Source: Ga0077527 sp964531455 (GTDB lineage Bacteria > Pseudomonadota > Gammaproteobacteria > Burkholderiales > SG8-41). Taken from it: 64,000 nt of DNA. The notes below the pieces were generated by a model that saw only the letters and a program-made list of their open reading frames with translations, made no database searches and had not been told where the DNA came from. The stretch covers positions 29,021 through 93,020 of the forward strand of contig CAZHFZ010000006.1 of the NCBI GenBank assembly GCA_964531455.1, read 5' to 3'. A program made the translations under genes and the position numbers. Shown here piece by piece: positions 52,970-62,532 of this stretch (positions are counted from its first letter, which is position 1; the number at the start of each line of letters is the position of its first letter).

Positions 52970-53956
52970 ATGCAATCTGCACGTCTGATCGCGCAATTCA
53001 GCATCGCCGCTTTATTCGCTGGTGTCGCAACCGTTGCCGGCGCGCAAGCCTGGTCGCCGTCCAAAAACGTTGAAATCGTCGTGCCCAATCCACCGGGCGG
53101 CAGCAACGACAAGACCGCGCGCAGCCTTGAGCGCATCCTCGTCGCCAACAAGCTGCTGCCGGTTTCGCTGAGCATCAACAACCGCGCGGGTGGCGGCGGA
53201 TCCATTGCCTATACCTATGTGCAGCAGCGCAACGCCGATCCGCATTATCTGGTTGTTGCCGGGCCGGCGATCCTCACCAACCACATCGTCGGCTCCAGCA
53301 CGCTGCGCCACACCGACCTGACCCCGGTGGCATCGCTGTTCGACGATTACACCGTGTTCGCGGTTGCCGCCAATTCGAACCTCAAGACCGGCAAAGACCT
53401 GATCGAACGCCTGCGCAAGGATCCGAAGTCGGTGACCATCGGATTTTCGCCATTGCTCGGCAGTCATAACCATATTGCTGCCGGCGTACTGATGAAAACC
53501 ATAGGCGGCAATGCGCGTGATCTGAAGGTGGTGGCCTTCAAAGGGTCATCTGATGCGGTGACGACCCTGCTCGGCGGCCACATCGACCTGGTAACCACGG
53601 CTGCGGGCAACGTCGCATCGCATGTCGCTGCCGGCCGCATGCGCGTGCTGGGCATTACATCGGCGAAACGTTTCCCCGGCGCCTTTGCCGATGTGCCGAC
53701 ATGGAAAGAGCAGGGCGCCGATTTCACCTTCGGCGCATGGCGGTCGATGTTCGCGCCCAAGGGCATCACTCCGCAACAGCTGGCTTATTGGGAAGGCGTG
53801 TTGCGCAAGTCCACTGAAGCGGCAGAATGGAAAGAAGAACTGGAAAAGAACATCTGGTCCGATGTCTTCACCGGAAGTGCGCAATTCAGCAAGGATCTGG
53901 AGCAGGATTATTCAGCCATGAAGGCGGTTTTGGTTGATCTGGGGTTGGCGAAGTAG
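52970..53956 (+). CDS. Bug-family (TctC-like) substrate-binding protein
   Basis: 328-aa secreted receptor; signal peptide about 1-26 (ending GAQA), then WSPSKNVEIVVPNPPGGSND and NNRAGGGGSIAYTY. The ATG at 52970 has GAGGAGG upstream and sits 73 bases after the UGSC stop. It probably captures the substrate used by the locus, by analogy a carboxylate. No membrane components nearby. Confidence 0.9.
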   Translation: MQSARLIAQFSIAALFAGVATVAGAQAWSPSKNVEIVVPNPPGGSNDKTARSLERILVANKLLPVSLSINNRAGGGGSIAYTYVQQRNADPHYLVVAGPAILTNHIVGSSTLRHTDLTPVASLFDDYTVFAVAANSNLKTGKDLIERLRKDPKSVTIGFSPLLGSHNHIAAGVLMKTIGGNARDLKVVAFKGSSDAVTTLLGGHIDLVTTAAGNVASHVAAGRMRVLGITSAKRFPGAFADVPTWKEQGADFTFGAWRSMFAPKGITPQQLAYWEGVLRKSTEAAEWKEELEKNIWSDVFTGSAQFSKDLEQDYSAMKAVLVDLGLAK

Positions 53957-53990
53957 CGGCGCGGGACAGCTGTCTGAAGGAGTATGCGAC

Positions 53991-54791
53991 ATGACCGAGA
54001 GTGGTGTGCAGCAGGATGAGGGGACGGTAGAGGCGGCGCCGCTGCCGTTTGCGGCGCCGTTTCGCCAATTGCACACCGGCATGCCGCTGACCTGGGTGCG
54101 CAAGGGCTGGGAAGACTTTAGGCGCGCGCCGAAGCAGAGCCTCGGTTACGGCATTGTCATTGTCATACTTTCGTGGATTGTCACCGGCATCGGCCTCAAG
54201 GTTGGCAGTTACTGGTCCGCGCTGGTGCTGCTCTCCGGCTTCGTGTTTGTTGCACCGGTGCTGGCGATGGGTCTTTATTCGATCAGCCGCCAGCTCGAGC
54301 GCGGTCAGCATCCGTCCATCGGCCGTTGTCTGGTCGAGAAACGCAAGGCATTCGGCAACGTGATGGTGTTTGCGCTGGCGCTGATGGTGCTGTTTCTGGT
54401 GTGGGCGCGCGCCGGATCCATGGTGCATGTGTTTTTCCCCGACAGCGGCTCGATGGATCTGTGGAAGCTGGCCCTGTTCCTCGCCATTGGTTCGGCGGTG
54501 GGTTCGATTTTTGCGCTGCTTACTTTTGTCTTCAGCGCATTTTCGCTGCCGATGATCTGTGATCGTGAAGCCGATGCGGTGACTGCGATTGTCACCAGCG
54601 TCAACGCCGTTCTGCGCAACAAGCGCGTGATGGCGGTGTGGGCCTTGCTGATCGTCGGGCTGACCGCAATCGGTTTTGTAACGGCGCTGCTCGGCCTTGC
54701 GGTGACCATACCGGTGCTCGGCCATGCGACATGGCATGCCTATCGCGATACCATTGACGCCAGTGCCTGGCCGGCCAATGACGTGCAGTGA
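53991..54791 (+). CDS. DUF2189 membrane protein
   Basis: 266-aa, about six membrane helices, starting with PLTWVRKGWEDFRRAPKQSL and FVAPVLAMGLYSISRQLERG, typical DUF2189. Function unknown. ATG at 53991 after AAGGAG. Confidence 0.87.
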   Translation: MTESGVQQDEGTVEAAPLPFAAPFRQLHTGMPLTWVRKGWEDFRRAPKQSLGYGIVIVILSWIVTGIGLKVGSYWSALVLLSGFVFVAPVLAMGLYSISRQLERGQHPSIGRCLVEKRKAFGNVMVFALALMVLFLVWARAGSMVHVFFPDSGSMDLWKLALFLAIGSAVGSIFALLTFVFSAFSLPMICDREADAVTAIVTSVNAVLRNKRVMAVWALLIVGLTAIGFVTALLGLAVTIPVLGHATWHAYRDTIDASAWPANDVQ

Positions 54792-54950
54792 TGCGCGCAC
54801 TGCCGCGGGCACAACAAAAACGCTACCCGAAGCCGGTTTCCTGAAGGGATGATGACGCCGGCGTTCCGTCCGGTTGGCATCATTGATTTTTTCTGAATGA
54901 TTTCTGAGCAAGCCGCTGCTTGCGCAGCACGGCCCTGATTTTCTGCATCA

Positions 54951-56105
54951 ATGCCCATTTACCTGATCACGCTGCTCAACATGCTGAACGGCATCAGCCT
55001 GCGCGGCAGCCGCGTCGTGTTGTCGCTGTTCGCGATCAGCCTCGGCTGCGATGCGTTTGAAATCGGCATTCTGATTGCTCTGGCTTCTGTGCTGCAGCTG
55101 TTTCTGGGCATTTATGCCGGCAAGATTTCAGACCGTTATGGATTCCGGCTGCCGATCCTGTTCGGTTCGCTGGGCTCGGCCTTGGCCATGCTGGTGCCCT
55201 ACGTCATGCCGGATCTGACGTCGCTGTATGTCTCGCGCATCATGACCGGTCTGGCATTCATGTTTTTTGCGGTGGCGATCCAGAACCTCGCCGCGACCAT
55301 CGGAGGCCCCGACAACCGCACGCGCAACCTCAGCACCTTCAGCCTGGGGCAGTCGGTGTCGGGTCTGCTGGCGCCGGTGATGGTTGGTCTGGCAATTGAT
55401 CACTACGGATTCGCCGTCAGCTATCTGTTCCTGGCGGTGTTGGCGATTTTGCCGTTCATCGCGCTGCTGGTTTTTCCGAAGATGATTCCACCGGTGCAGC
55501 CGCGCAAGCACAAAACAGCCAAGACCCATGTGATGGAACTGGTGCGCATTCCGCCGCTGCGGCGCACGTTGTTGACCGGTGCGATTATTTTTTCCGGCGT
55601 CGACCTGCTGTCGTTTTATCTGCCGATCTATGCACATTCGATCGGTCTGTCGGCGACCACCATCGGCCTGATCCTCGGCGCCAACGGCGCAGCCGCCTTT
55701 GTGGTGCGACTGATCATGCCGGCAATGGTGAAAAAAGCGGGTGAGGAAAAAATCCTGACACTATCGCTGTTGGTGTCCGGTGCAATTTACCTGCTTTTTC
55801 CGTTTTTCGAGAATGCCTGGCTGTTAGCGCTGATTTCATTTCTGCTCGGGCTGGGGCTTGGTTGCGGACAGCCCCTGTCAATGATATTGACGCACGCCTA
55901 TTCGCCTGAAGGGCGCGCCGGTGAGGCGATGGGCTTGCGCATTACTGTGAACAAGATCATCCAGGTCGCTGTGCCGCTGGTGTTCGGTTTCATGGGTGGC
56001 GCACTCGGGCTGTTCGCGGTGTTCTGGTCGAATGCTGTTTTGCTGGCGGTGGGTGGTTACATCAACAAAAAAGGGGATGAGGGCGCCGGGCAGAAGACGC
56101 CGTGA
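54951..56105 (+). CDS. MFS transporter
   Basis: 384-aa protein with 12 helices; GKISDRYGFRLP is the conserved loop 2-3 motif A. Substrate unknown. Confidence 0.88.
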   Translation: MPIYLITLLNMLNGISLRGSRVVLSLFAISLGCDAFEIGILIALASVLQLFLGIYAGKISDRYGFRLPILFGSLGSALAMLVPYVMPDLTSLYVSRIMTGLAFMFFAVAIQNLAATIGGPDNRTRNLSTFSLGQSVSGLLAPVMVGLAIDHYGFAVSYLFLAVLAILPFIALLVFPKMIPPVQPRKHKTAKTHVMELVRIPPLRRTLLTGAIIFSGVDLLSFYLPIYAHSIGLSATTIGLILGANGAAAFVVRLIMPAMVKKAGEEKILTLSLLVSGAIYLLFPFFENAWLLALISFLLGLGLGCGQPLSMILTHAYSPEGRAGEAMGLRITVNKIIQVAVPLVFGFMGGALGLFAVFWSNAVLLAVGGYINKKGDEGAGQKTP

Positions 56106-56199
56106 CCGGCTGAGGCCGTGCATCCCTGTTATGCTTCGCCCCGCGGCGCACTCTGCGCCAGTGCCGGCCCGGCGTTTACCGGCTGAAAGCAGTGAACTC

Positions 56200-57336
56200 A
56201 TGGAACACCCCCAGATTTTTTTACCCGAAGGCCAGGAACCGCCTTCCGCACGCTGGCATGCCGAAAACGGCGCCGCTGCGCCCAAACGTGTGGTGATCGC
56301 GGACGACACAATGACCGCCGATACTGCGTTTCGGCTGGCTTCCGAAGGCGTCGGCCTGTTGTGGCGCAGTGATTTCCAGAACGCACGGCAGTTGTTGCAG
56401 GCGCTGATGCGCCGCGTCGACAAACCGCGCAAGCCCAAACGCAAGCAGGCGGAACCCGACACCACCCCCGGCGCTGCCTTTCACCGTCATCGCCAGATCC
56501 AGGCGCAGCGCGCGCATACGCTGTCGATGTTGCTGATCCCGTTTGATGCCGATTACACGATTCCGCTGGGCCGCGCGCCCGATGCACGGGAAGCCTGCAC
56601 CGAAGCCTGGGGTCCGGGCACGGAACCCTGTGTCGCGTCATTGCGTGAACTGCTGGGATTGATCGGTGCGCATGAGTGGCGCAAGAAGGGCGTTGAAGTC
56701 AAAGCGCTGACGGCGCGCATTCATCCGCATTACGGCGTGTTTGCGCCGATCCGCAGTGAATATGTCGGTCTGGTGGCCGGTGCACCGCTGCCGGCGGAAA
56801 CGCTGGCCTTCGATATCGGCACCGGCACGGGTGTGCTCGCCGCGATCCTGGCCAAGCGTGGGGTCGCCCGCGTGATTGCCACTGAAAACGACGCCCGCGC
56901 GATTGCCTGCGCACGCGACAACATCAAACGCCTCGGCATGGAAGACAAGGTGGAAGTCGTTGAGGCCGATCTTTTCCCCGAAGGCCGTGCACCGCTGATC
57001 GTCTGCAACCCGCCGTGGATACCGTCAACACCCAGCGCGCCGATTGAGCGCGCGGTCTACGACCAGGGCAGCCGCATGCTCAAGGGTTTTATTGCCGGGC
57101 TGGCCGCGCATCTGGAGCCGGGCGGCGAAGGCTGGCTGCTGTTGTCGGATATCGCGGAGCATCTCGGACTGCGCACGCGCGCCGAGTTGCTGGGCATGAT
57201 CGAAGCCGCCGGGTTGCAGGTCATCGACAGCAAGAATTCGCGTCCGCAGCATCCGAAGGCACGTGACCCGAATGATCCGCTGCATGCAGCGCGATCGGCA
57301 GAGATGACCACCTTGTGGCGCTTGGGCGCCCGCTGA
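56200..57336 (+). CDS. Class I SAM-dependent methyltransferase with NPPW motif
   Basis: 378 aa. The SAM site reads AFDIGTGTGVLAAILA (about 204-219) and the catalytic motif VCNPPWIP (about 267), as in RsmC/HemK-type N-methyltransferases. An N-terminal ~190-residue region of unclear fold (Lys/Arg-rich about 68-90) may bind the substrate, e.g. RNA or protein. ATG at 56200 chosen from the start of a coherent sequence; the earlier frame overlaps the MFS gene. Confidence 0.83.
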   Translation: MEHPQIFLPEGQEPPSARWHAENGAAAPKRVVIADDTMTADTAFRLASEGVGLLWRSDFQNARQLLQALMRRVDKPRKPKRKQAEPDTTPGAAFHRHRQIQAQRAHTLSMLLIPFDADYTIPLGRAPDAREACTEAWGPGTEPCVASLRELLGLIGAHEWRKKGVEVKALTARIHPHYGVFAPIRSEYVGLVAGAPLPAETLAFDIGTGTGVLAAILAKRGVARVIATENDARAIACARDNIKRLGMEDKVEVVEADLFPEGRAPLIVCNPPWIPSTPSAPIERAVYDQGSRMLKGFIAGLAAHLEPGGEGWLLLSDIAEHLGLRTRAELLGMIEAAGLQVIDSKNSRPQHPKARDPNDPLHAARSAEMTTLWRLGAR

Positions 57337-57342
57337 TGTGAT

Positions 57343-57371
57343 GCCGGCCGCAGTGGCCGGCTTGTTTTTTT
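57343..57371 (+). terminator. Terminator after the methyltransferase gene
   Basis: GCCGGCC - GCAGT - GGCCGGC followed by TTGTTTTTTT. Confidence 0.85.
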
Positions 57372-57700
57372 CAGGGGCGCGACGGGACGCGCAGGATTCC
57401 GACCAGCGCCAGAATGGACGCCAGCACAATGGCTGCGACAAACAGCAGTCCGGGTCCGATGGGATTCGGATTGGGATCCGGCCACAACCCGATCTTCGCC
57501 AGAACAATGACGGTCAACAACGGTAGCGCGCCGGCCGCCAGTGTGGCCGCACCTGCGCGTATCCAGCGCGAACTGAAATAAAGGGGGCGCTTCCCGCCAC
57601 TGAGCAGGATCCACGCAGCCAGCGCGAGCGGCGGCGCGGTGATTGCCAGAATGGCAGTCAACGGCCATTGCAGCGGCGACGGCGGGGTGTCGTGGTCCAC
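57371..57700 (-). CDS. Hypothetical small membrane protein
   Basis: 109 aa with three hydrophobic helices (about 12-33, 47-68, 82-103). No known family recognised. It begins 2 bases after the GST stop on the same strand, implying an operon. Confidence 0.65.
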   Translation of the reverse strand: MDHDTPPSPLQWPLTAILAITAPPLALAAWILLSGGKRPLYFSSRWIRAGAATLAAGALPLLTVIVLAKIGLWPDPNPNPIGPGLLFVAAIVLASILALVGILRVPSRP

Positions 57701-57702
57701 GG

Positions 57703-58329
57703 TCAGGTGTTGCTCGTGAATGCTGCCGGCGGCAGCGCGGTCTTTGCCAACGACGGTCTGGTCCCGAGACGCTCAAACCATGCGGTCAGCTTCGGATGTC
57801 CGGTCCGCCATTGCATGTCGAGATTCCGTGTTTCGAGCCCGAGCCCGCAGGCCAGCGTGATCTGCGCGAGATTCAGCGGCCCGTTCATCCAGGGATGTTC
57901 GATCATCGATTCCCATAATGCAGCCATGCGCCGGCAGCGCTGATGTTCATGCTCCAGAAGCGTGGGCGAGCGCTCTGCGCGCGGCCGCACCAGTTCACGG
58001 ATCCACACCGCCAGTCCGTCGGTCATGCTGCGCGCCAATGCCTCAAGGCGGCGCGCCTCCCAGCCATCTTCACCGGCAGGCAGATCAAACAGCGGTTTGC
58101 CGTCGAGGTGATCCAGCCAGGCGCAGATCAGCGACGATTCCTCCATTGCCACGCCATCATTGCGAATCAGGTACGGCACGCGGCCTGAGGGATTGATGCG
58201 GTAGTAAGGGCTGTCGGCATGCCGCGTCTTCGCATTGATGATTTCGACACGGTCTTCGAGTTTCTTTTCAAGAATGACGATGCGAACCATGCGCGCATAG
58301 GGCGAGCCCGGAGTGATGTAAAGCTTCAT
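57703..58329 (-). CDS. Glutathione S-transferase family protein
   Basis: 208-aa GST: KLYITPGSPYARMVRIVILE (about 2-21), NPSGRVPYL, ESSLICAWLD, and a helical C-terminal half. Substrate unknown. Third GST-type gene in the window. Confidence 0.88.
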   Translation of the reverse strand: MKLYITPGSPYARMVRIVILEKKLEDRVEIINAKTRHADSPYYRINPSGRVPYLIRNDGVAMEESSLICAWLDHLDGKPLFDLPAGEDGWEARRLEALARSMTDGLAVWIRELVRPRAERSPTLLEHEHQRCRRMAALWESMIEHPWMNGPLNLAQITLACGLGLETRNLDMQWRTGHPKLTAWFERLGTRPSLAKTALPPAAFTSNT

Positions 58330-58464
58330 GTTCTGCGGTTTTCCATGGGTGACTCAGGATGCAAATGTAGCAAGGGATGATTCGCAATGAACGCGGACAG
58401 ATATCGATGGAGCATATCAGCAGATGTTCAAGCCCCGAAGCCGCTAATGGTGGTATTGTTGACA

Positions 58465-58492
58465 AATATATCAATAAAATCAATTAGATATT
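58465..58492 (+). repeat. AT-rich intergenic motif, copy G
   Basis: ATATCAATAAAATCAATTAG directly after a TTGACA (58459-58464) in the 268-base divergent gap between the GST and ABC-F genes. TTGACA may be a -35 with an uncertain -10. Confidence 0.4.
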
Positions 58493-58597
58493 ACTCATCC
58501 ACCATTGGTGCAAGGCAGCAAATATGCAGGCGCTGAGGACGTAATCTGCGTAGAATGCGCCCCTTCGTTTGTATGGTTGTCATCCCCGCAGAACCCC

Positions 58598-60217
58598 ATG
58601 ATCCGTTTCTCCCAAATCACGCTGCGCCGCGGCGTCAAAGTCCTTCTTGAAAACGCCGATGTCGCACTGAATCCCGGCGACAAGATCGGCCTGATCGGCG
58701 CCAACGGCACCGGCAAATCCAGCGTGTTCGCAATGCTTCGCGGCGAACTGCATGCCGATCAGGGTGAAGTGGATTTCCCGCAGCGCTGGCGTGTCGCGCA
58801 TGTCGCACAGGAAACACCGCCGCTGGAACGTTCCGCCATTGATTACGCCATCGACGGCGACACCACGCTGCGCAAACTCGAAGCGGATCTGGCGGAAGCC
58901 GAAGCCGCCGATGACGGTGAACGCATCGGCTCGATCTATGCCGACCTCACCGACGCCGATGCATGGACGGTGCGCTCGCGAGCGGAACGCCTGCTGCACG
59001 GCCTCGGCTTCAGCCATGACCAGATGGAGAACTCGGTTTCCAGTTTCTCCGGCGGCTGGCGCATGCGCTTGAACCTCGCGCAGGCGCTGATGTGCCGCTC
59101 CGACCTGCTGCTGCTCGACGAACCGACCAACCATCTGGACCTCGACGCCATCCTGTGGGTGGAGGAGTGGCTGAAAAAGTATCAGGGCACACTGGTCATC
59201 GTTTCGCATGACCGCGATTTCCTCGATGGCGTGGTCAATGTCATCGTCCACATCGATAACCAGAAACTCAAGCGTTACGCCGGGCATTACTCGGACTTCG
59301 AGCGTCAGCGCGCCGCCGCCGTGGTGCTGGCCGCGGGCATGATCGAGAAGCAGCAGCGCGAACGCGCGCACCTCGAATCCTTCATCAACCGCTTCAAGGC
59401 ACAGGCGAGCAAGGCGCGTCAGGCGCAGAGCCGCATGAAAATGCTGGCGAAGATGGAAGACCTCGCACCGCTGCACGTGTCGGCGCCGTTCCAGTTTGAA
59501 TTCCGCGAGCCGCTGCGCGCGCCCGATCCGTTGCTGGTGATGGACAATGTGTCGGCCGGCTACAAACTGGAAGACGGCACTGAAAAGAAAGTGCTCAGCG
59601 GCATCAAGTTCTCATTGCAGAGCGGCCAGCGCTACGGCCTGCTCGGCATCAACGGTGCCGGCAAATCGACGCTGATCAAAACCATCGCCGGCGAACTCGC
59701 GCCGCTGTCGGGCACGGCCAACTTCAACAAGGGGCTGGCGATCGGTTATTTCGCCCAGCACCAGGTCGAGATGCTGCGCAACGATGAATCACCGTTGTGG
59801 AACCTCGCCAAGATTGCGCCGCGCGTGCGCGAGCAGGAACTGCGCGGCTTTCTCGGCGGCTTCAACTTCCCCGGCGAAATGGCGCTGAACCCGATCACCC
59901 ATTTTTCCGGTGGCGAAAAAGCGCGTCTCGCGCTGGCGATGATCGTCTGGCAGCGGCCCAACCTGCTGCTGCTCGACGAGCCGACCAACCATCTGGACCT
60001 CGAAACCCGCGAAGCGCTGACGGTGGCGCTGGCGCAGTTCGAAGGCACGCTGGTGCTGGTGTCGCATGACCGCCATCTGCTGCGCGCGACCACCGATGAA
60101 TTCCTGATTGTCTCTGAAGGGCAGTTGCAGCCCTTCGACGGCGACATGGACGATTACCGCGACTGGCTGTTCAAGACCAAGCTTGCAGCGGAGCGCGAAG
60201 CCGCCGCTACGGCTTAG
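58598..60217 (+). CDS. ABC-F ATPase (YheS/EttA-like)
   Basis: 539-aa ribosome-associated-type ATPase with two ABC domains: Walker A GANGTGKSS (about 35) and GINGAGKST (about 350), signatures SSFSGGWRMRLNLA and FSGGEKARLALA, both DEPTNHLDL. An interdomain linker (about 235-310) is rich in Lys, Arg and Gln. Shorter than Uup at 17119 and without its coiled-coil tail, hence YheS-like. Overlaps the end of the convergent 94-aa gene by 11 bases. Confidence 0.9.
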   Translation: MIRFSQITLRRGVKVLLENADVALNPGDKIGLIGANGTGKSSVFAMLRGELHADQGEVDFPQRWRVAHVAQETPPLERSAIDYAIDGDTTLRKLEADLAEAEAADDGERIGSIYADLTDADAWTVRSRAERLLHGLGFSHDQMENSVSSFSGGWRMRLNLAQALMCRSDLLLLDEPTNHLDLDAILWVEEWLKKYQGTLVIVSHDRDFLDGVVNVIVHIDNQKLKRYAGHYSDFERQRAAAVVLAAGMIEKQQRERAHLESFINRFKAQASKARQAQSRMKMLAKMEDLAPLHVSAPFQFEFREPLRAPDPLLVMDNVSAGYKLEDGTEKKVLSGIKFSLQSGQRYGLLGINGAGKSTLIKTIAGELAPLSGTANFNKGLAIGYFAQHQVEMLRNDESPLWNLAKIAPRVREQELRGFLGGFNFPGEMALNPITHFSGGEKARLALAMIVWQRPNLLLLDEPTNHLDLETREALTVALAQFEGTLVLVSHDRHLLRATTDEFLIVSEGQLQPFDGDMDDYRDWLFKTKLAAEREAAATA

Positions 60218-60491
60218 CGCCGGCCTTGCGCCAGGCGATTAGCGCCGCCACCGACAGACCGAGCAGCAGCGGGTAAAACAGCAGCAGGTCGACGCGGATA
60301 TTGCATTCGCCGCTGCACAGCACACGCAGCTTCATCGCCAGTTCGTACGGAAAATAGGCCAGCCAGCCGAGCGCGGTCAGCAGGATCACGCCGCGCCGGC
60401 GCCGGAAAAACATGACGCCAAAGGTGATGGCCGGGATCAGCGCCATCCAGGGCCAAATGATGAACAGACCGAGCAGGTTTTCGATGTTCAT
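60207..60491 (-). CDS. Hypothetical small membrane protein
   Basis: 94 aa with three hydrophobic segments (about 6-28, 34-52, 68-88) and two Cys in a loop, CSGEC. No family recognised. Its start overlaps the preceding gene's stop by 4 bases. Confidence 0.6.
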   Translation of the reverse strand: MNIENLLGLFIIWPWMALIPAITFGVMFFRRRRGVILLTALGWLAYFPYELAMKLRVLCSGECNIRVDLLLFYPLLLGLSVAALIAWRKAGAKP

Positions 60492-60802
60492 GTAATCGTG
60501 TTATTTCCGGCGGATGAAGTTTCGCCGCCCATCCGGGAGTGCCTGTCCCGGTAATTCGCGTAGCAGAAGTCGCACACCACCGCGAAGTCATTGAATGTGC
60601 GGAAGGCTTCAGTCAATTCGCCTTCGCGTACAAAAAATGCCTCGCATTGGTCACACCAGGCCTGCAGATCGTCGGGGTCCGAATTGTTTTCGACAAAACC
60701 GACTACTTCGTTGCCGGCATTGATCATGTGGCGGCACACCACCGCAGGTGTCCGGCTGCCGTGGGTGTCGCATTTTACTTTGGTGGTTTGATCAGCTGAC
60801 AT
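60488..60802 (-). CDS. Cys-rich hypothetical protein
   Basis: 104 aa with CDTHG (11-15), VVCRHM (22-27), CDQC (50-53) and CDFC (76-79), suggesting zinc binding. No transmembrane segment. Unrecognised family; coupled to the next gene. Confidence 0.65.
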   Translation of the reverse strand: MSADQTTKVKCDTHGSRTPAVVCRHMINAGNEVVGFVENNSDPDDLQAWCDQCEAFFVREGELTEAFRTFNDFAVVCDFCYANYRDRHSRMGGETSSAGNNTIT

Positions 60803-60845
60803 GGTTATATTGTCGGGTAGTTTGGCGTTTCTCGGTCGCGGCCGT

Positions 60846-61457
60846 TCATGAAGTGGATTGTCGCACTGGCCTGTTAAAAATCAGTTCCGCAGCAATCAGG
60901 TTGGGCACCCAGCATAGCCAGGCAACGGCGATGTAAGCCGGCTCAAAAGCCGATCCCGACACCATTGCCGTCGGCAGATACAGGCGCAGCGTCACCGCGG
61001 CAAAAGTCAGTGCGAAGTTGCGCACCATCCAGCGCCGGTGCGCAGCGACGTCCCGCGCACGGATCGCCCGATAGGCGCGATATCCGGTATAGAGCCACAG
61101 CACCGCAAGGACGCCGAAACCCAGCTGCGCCGGCAGTCCGCCGAAGGCATGAAAGGCCATGAACAGCCCGGCACTGCCGCCGATACCGACGCCGACCAGC
61201 AGATAACAACGCCCCAGCCAGCGGTGCAGTTGCGGGCGTTCGTTGCGCAAGCGCGTCCAGAACTGGAAGGGCCCGATGATCAGCGCAATAGCCGACCCGA
61301 AGATGTGCGCGTAGATCGCGGCCGGATAGATTGCGTAAGTGGCGCGCATGTCGGGGTGGAGCAGGGCGCCGAGCGGGAAAAAGCCATAGACGACCAGTGC
61401 GTAGCCGGCGACGCCGAGCGACAGAACGAACAGGGTGATCAGGCCGGGATTGCGCAA
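60846..61457 (-). CDS. DUF2306 membrane protein
   Basis: 203 aa with about six helices; IIGPFQFWTRLRNERPQLHR, LGRCYLLVGVGIGGSAGLFM and HRRWMVRNFALTFAAVTLRL are the DUF2306 core. Function unknown. Confidence 0.88.
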   Translation of the reverse strand: MRNPGLITLFVLSLGVAGYALVVYGFFPLGALLHPDMRATYAIYPAAIYAHIFGSAIALIIGPFQFWTRLRNERPQLHRWLGRCYLLVGVGIGGSAGLFMAFHAFGGLPAQLGFGVLAVLWLYTGYRAYRAIRARDVAAHRRWMVRNFALTFAAVTLRLYLPTAMVSGSAFEPAYIAVAWLCWVPNLIAAELIFNRPVRQSTS

Positions 61458-61500
61458 GACGGATGATCCGGGTGGGCGTTCAGCATCACTTTCATGATCG

Positions 61501-62097
61501 CTACAGTGAACCCGTCCAGCCCTGTGATGACGGGCCGTTCTTTTTCACGATCTCGCGCCTGACCGCCGCTTGCTGGAAGCGTTTTGCGACATGCAGTACG
61601 TCTGCGGGTTTGCAGGCGAGGAGGCGCAGATTAACGTGCCAGTCCCCGAGCGTCAGTGCACGCCGCAAGAAGGCCTTGCCGTGGCCTTGTCCGCGGGTTG
61701 TTGCGACTGCCGCGTTGCGATATTCAAATATCAGATAGGACCGTGTCTGCGAGTGGTATCCGAGCCAGATCTTGCCAACCTCGTCCCAGCTCAGAAACGA
61801 TCCTGCCTTTTGCCGCCGGTCGGTGATTCCCTCCGCATCCAGCGTCACGACGGGATCGCGGCGTGTAAAGGCGCGGAGCGGTTCGGCGGCGTGATAGGCA
61901 AGAACCGGTCCGATAAACAATATGCTCGCGCCGCCGGCAATCATCAACGCAATGTTCGGCGAAAACAAGCCGGCGACGAAGATGTAAACAAGCCACAGGC
62001 CGATGGTCAGTATCAGACCCACGGCCAGGAAGGCTAGAGGTCTTGAGTAATACAGGTGGAGCGGTTCGGGGCTTTTTGCTGGAGGTGCAGCAGACAT
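61501..62097 (-). CDS. Hypothetical membrane protein
   Basis: 198 aa, two adjacent hydrophobic helices (about 20-63), then a soluble region with ITDRRQKAGSFLSWDEVGKI, which looks like a PH-like domain of membrane-anchored proteins. ATG at 62097; a TTG at 62130 is an alternative. SD absent; eleven bases upstream is a run of nine C (on this strand). Confidence 0.6.
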   Translation of the reverse strand: MSAAPPAKSPEPLHLYYSRPLAFLAVGLILTIGLWLVYIFVAGLFSPNIALMIAGGASILFIGPVLAYHAAEPLRAFTRRDPVVTLDAEGITDRRQKAGSFLSWDEVGKIWLGYHSQTRSYLIFEYRNAAVATTRGQGHGKAFLRRALTLGDWHVNLRLLACKPADVLHVAKRFQQAAVRREIVKKNGPSSQGWTGSL

Positions 62098-62220
62098 GTT
62101 GTTTGGGGGGGGGCGGCTGTGTTGGATCAATGGGCTTGGCAGGTAACACGGGCTACGCTTGCTCAGGCTCCGGCAGCAGATCGAACGCCCGCGTCAGAAG
62201 GTCATGGAACGTCACAACAG

Positions 62221-62532
62221 TCAGCTCTGGACTTTGCTTTTGGATGTTTTCTCAGGCGCTGATGATTGCGGCTCAGTCAGCCGGCCGGTGACATATTTGT
62301 GCAGCACGCTGGCAATCAGCGTCTGGTAAGGCACGCCTTCCTGCATGGCCTTGACCTGAACGTCCTGCAGGTCGCTTGACGACAGTCTGATGTTGACTCG
62401 CCGGTCTTTGACTGCAGTCGCGCGGGCGGCCGCCTTCAGTTTTGCAAGCTCAGCCTTGGTTGCGACGGACTTCAGCTGGCCTTTCTCGTAGGCGCCAATA
62501 ATTTCTTTGTCGTAAGCGTCATTTTTTGGCAT
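62221..62532 (-). CDS. BrnA-like antitoxin
   Basis: 103 aa. Residues about 45-85 (RRVNIRLSSSDLQDVQVKAM ... PYQTLIASVLHKY) form a ribbon-helix-helix like BrnA/CopG. A Ser/Lys-rich tail follows. Overlaps the toxin gene by 14 bases and lies after it, the normal BrnTA order. Confidence 0.82.
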   Translation of the reverse strand: MPKNDAYDKEIIGAYEKGQLKSVATKAELAKLKAAARATAVKDRRVNIRLSSSDLQDVQVKAMQEGVPYQTLIASVLHKYVTGRLTEPQSSAPEKTSKSKVQS

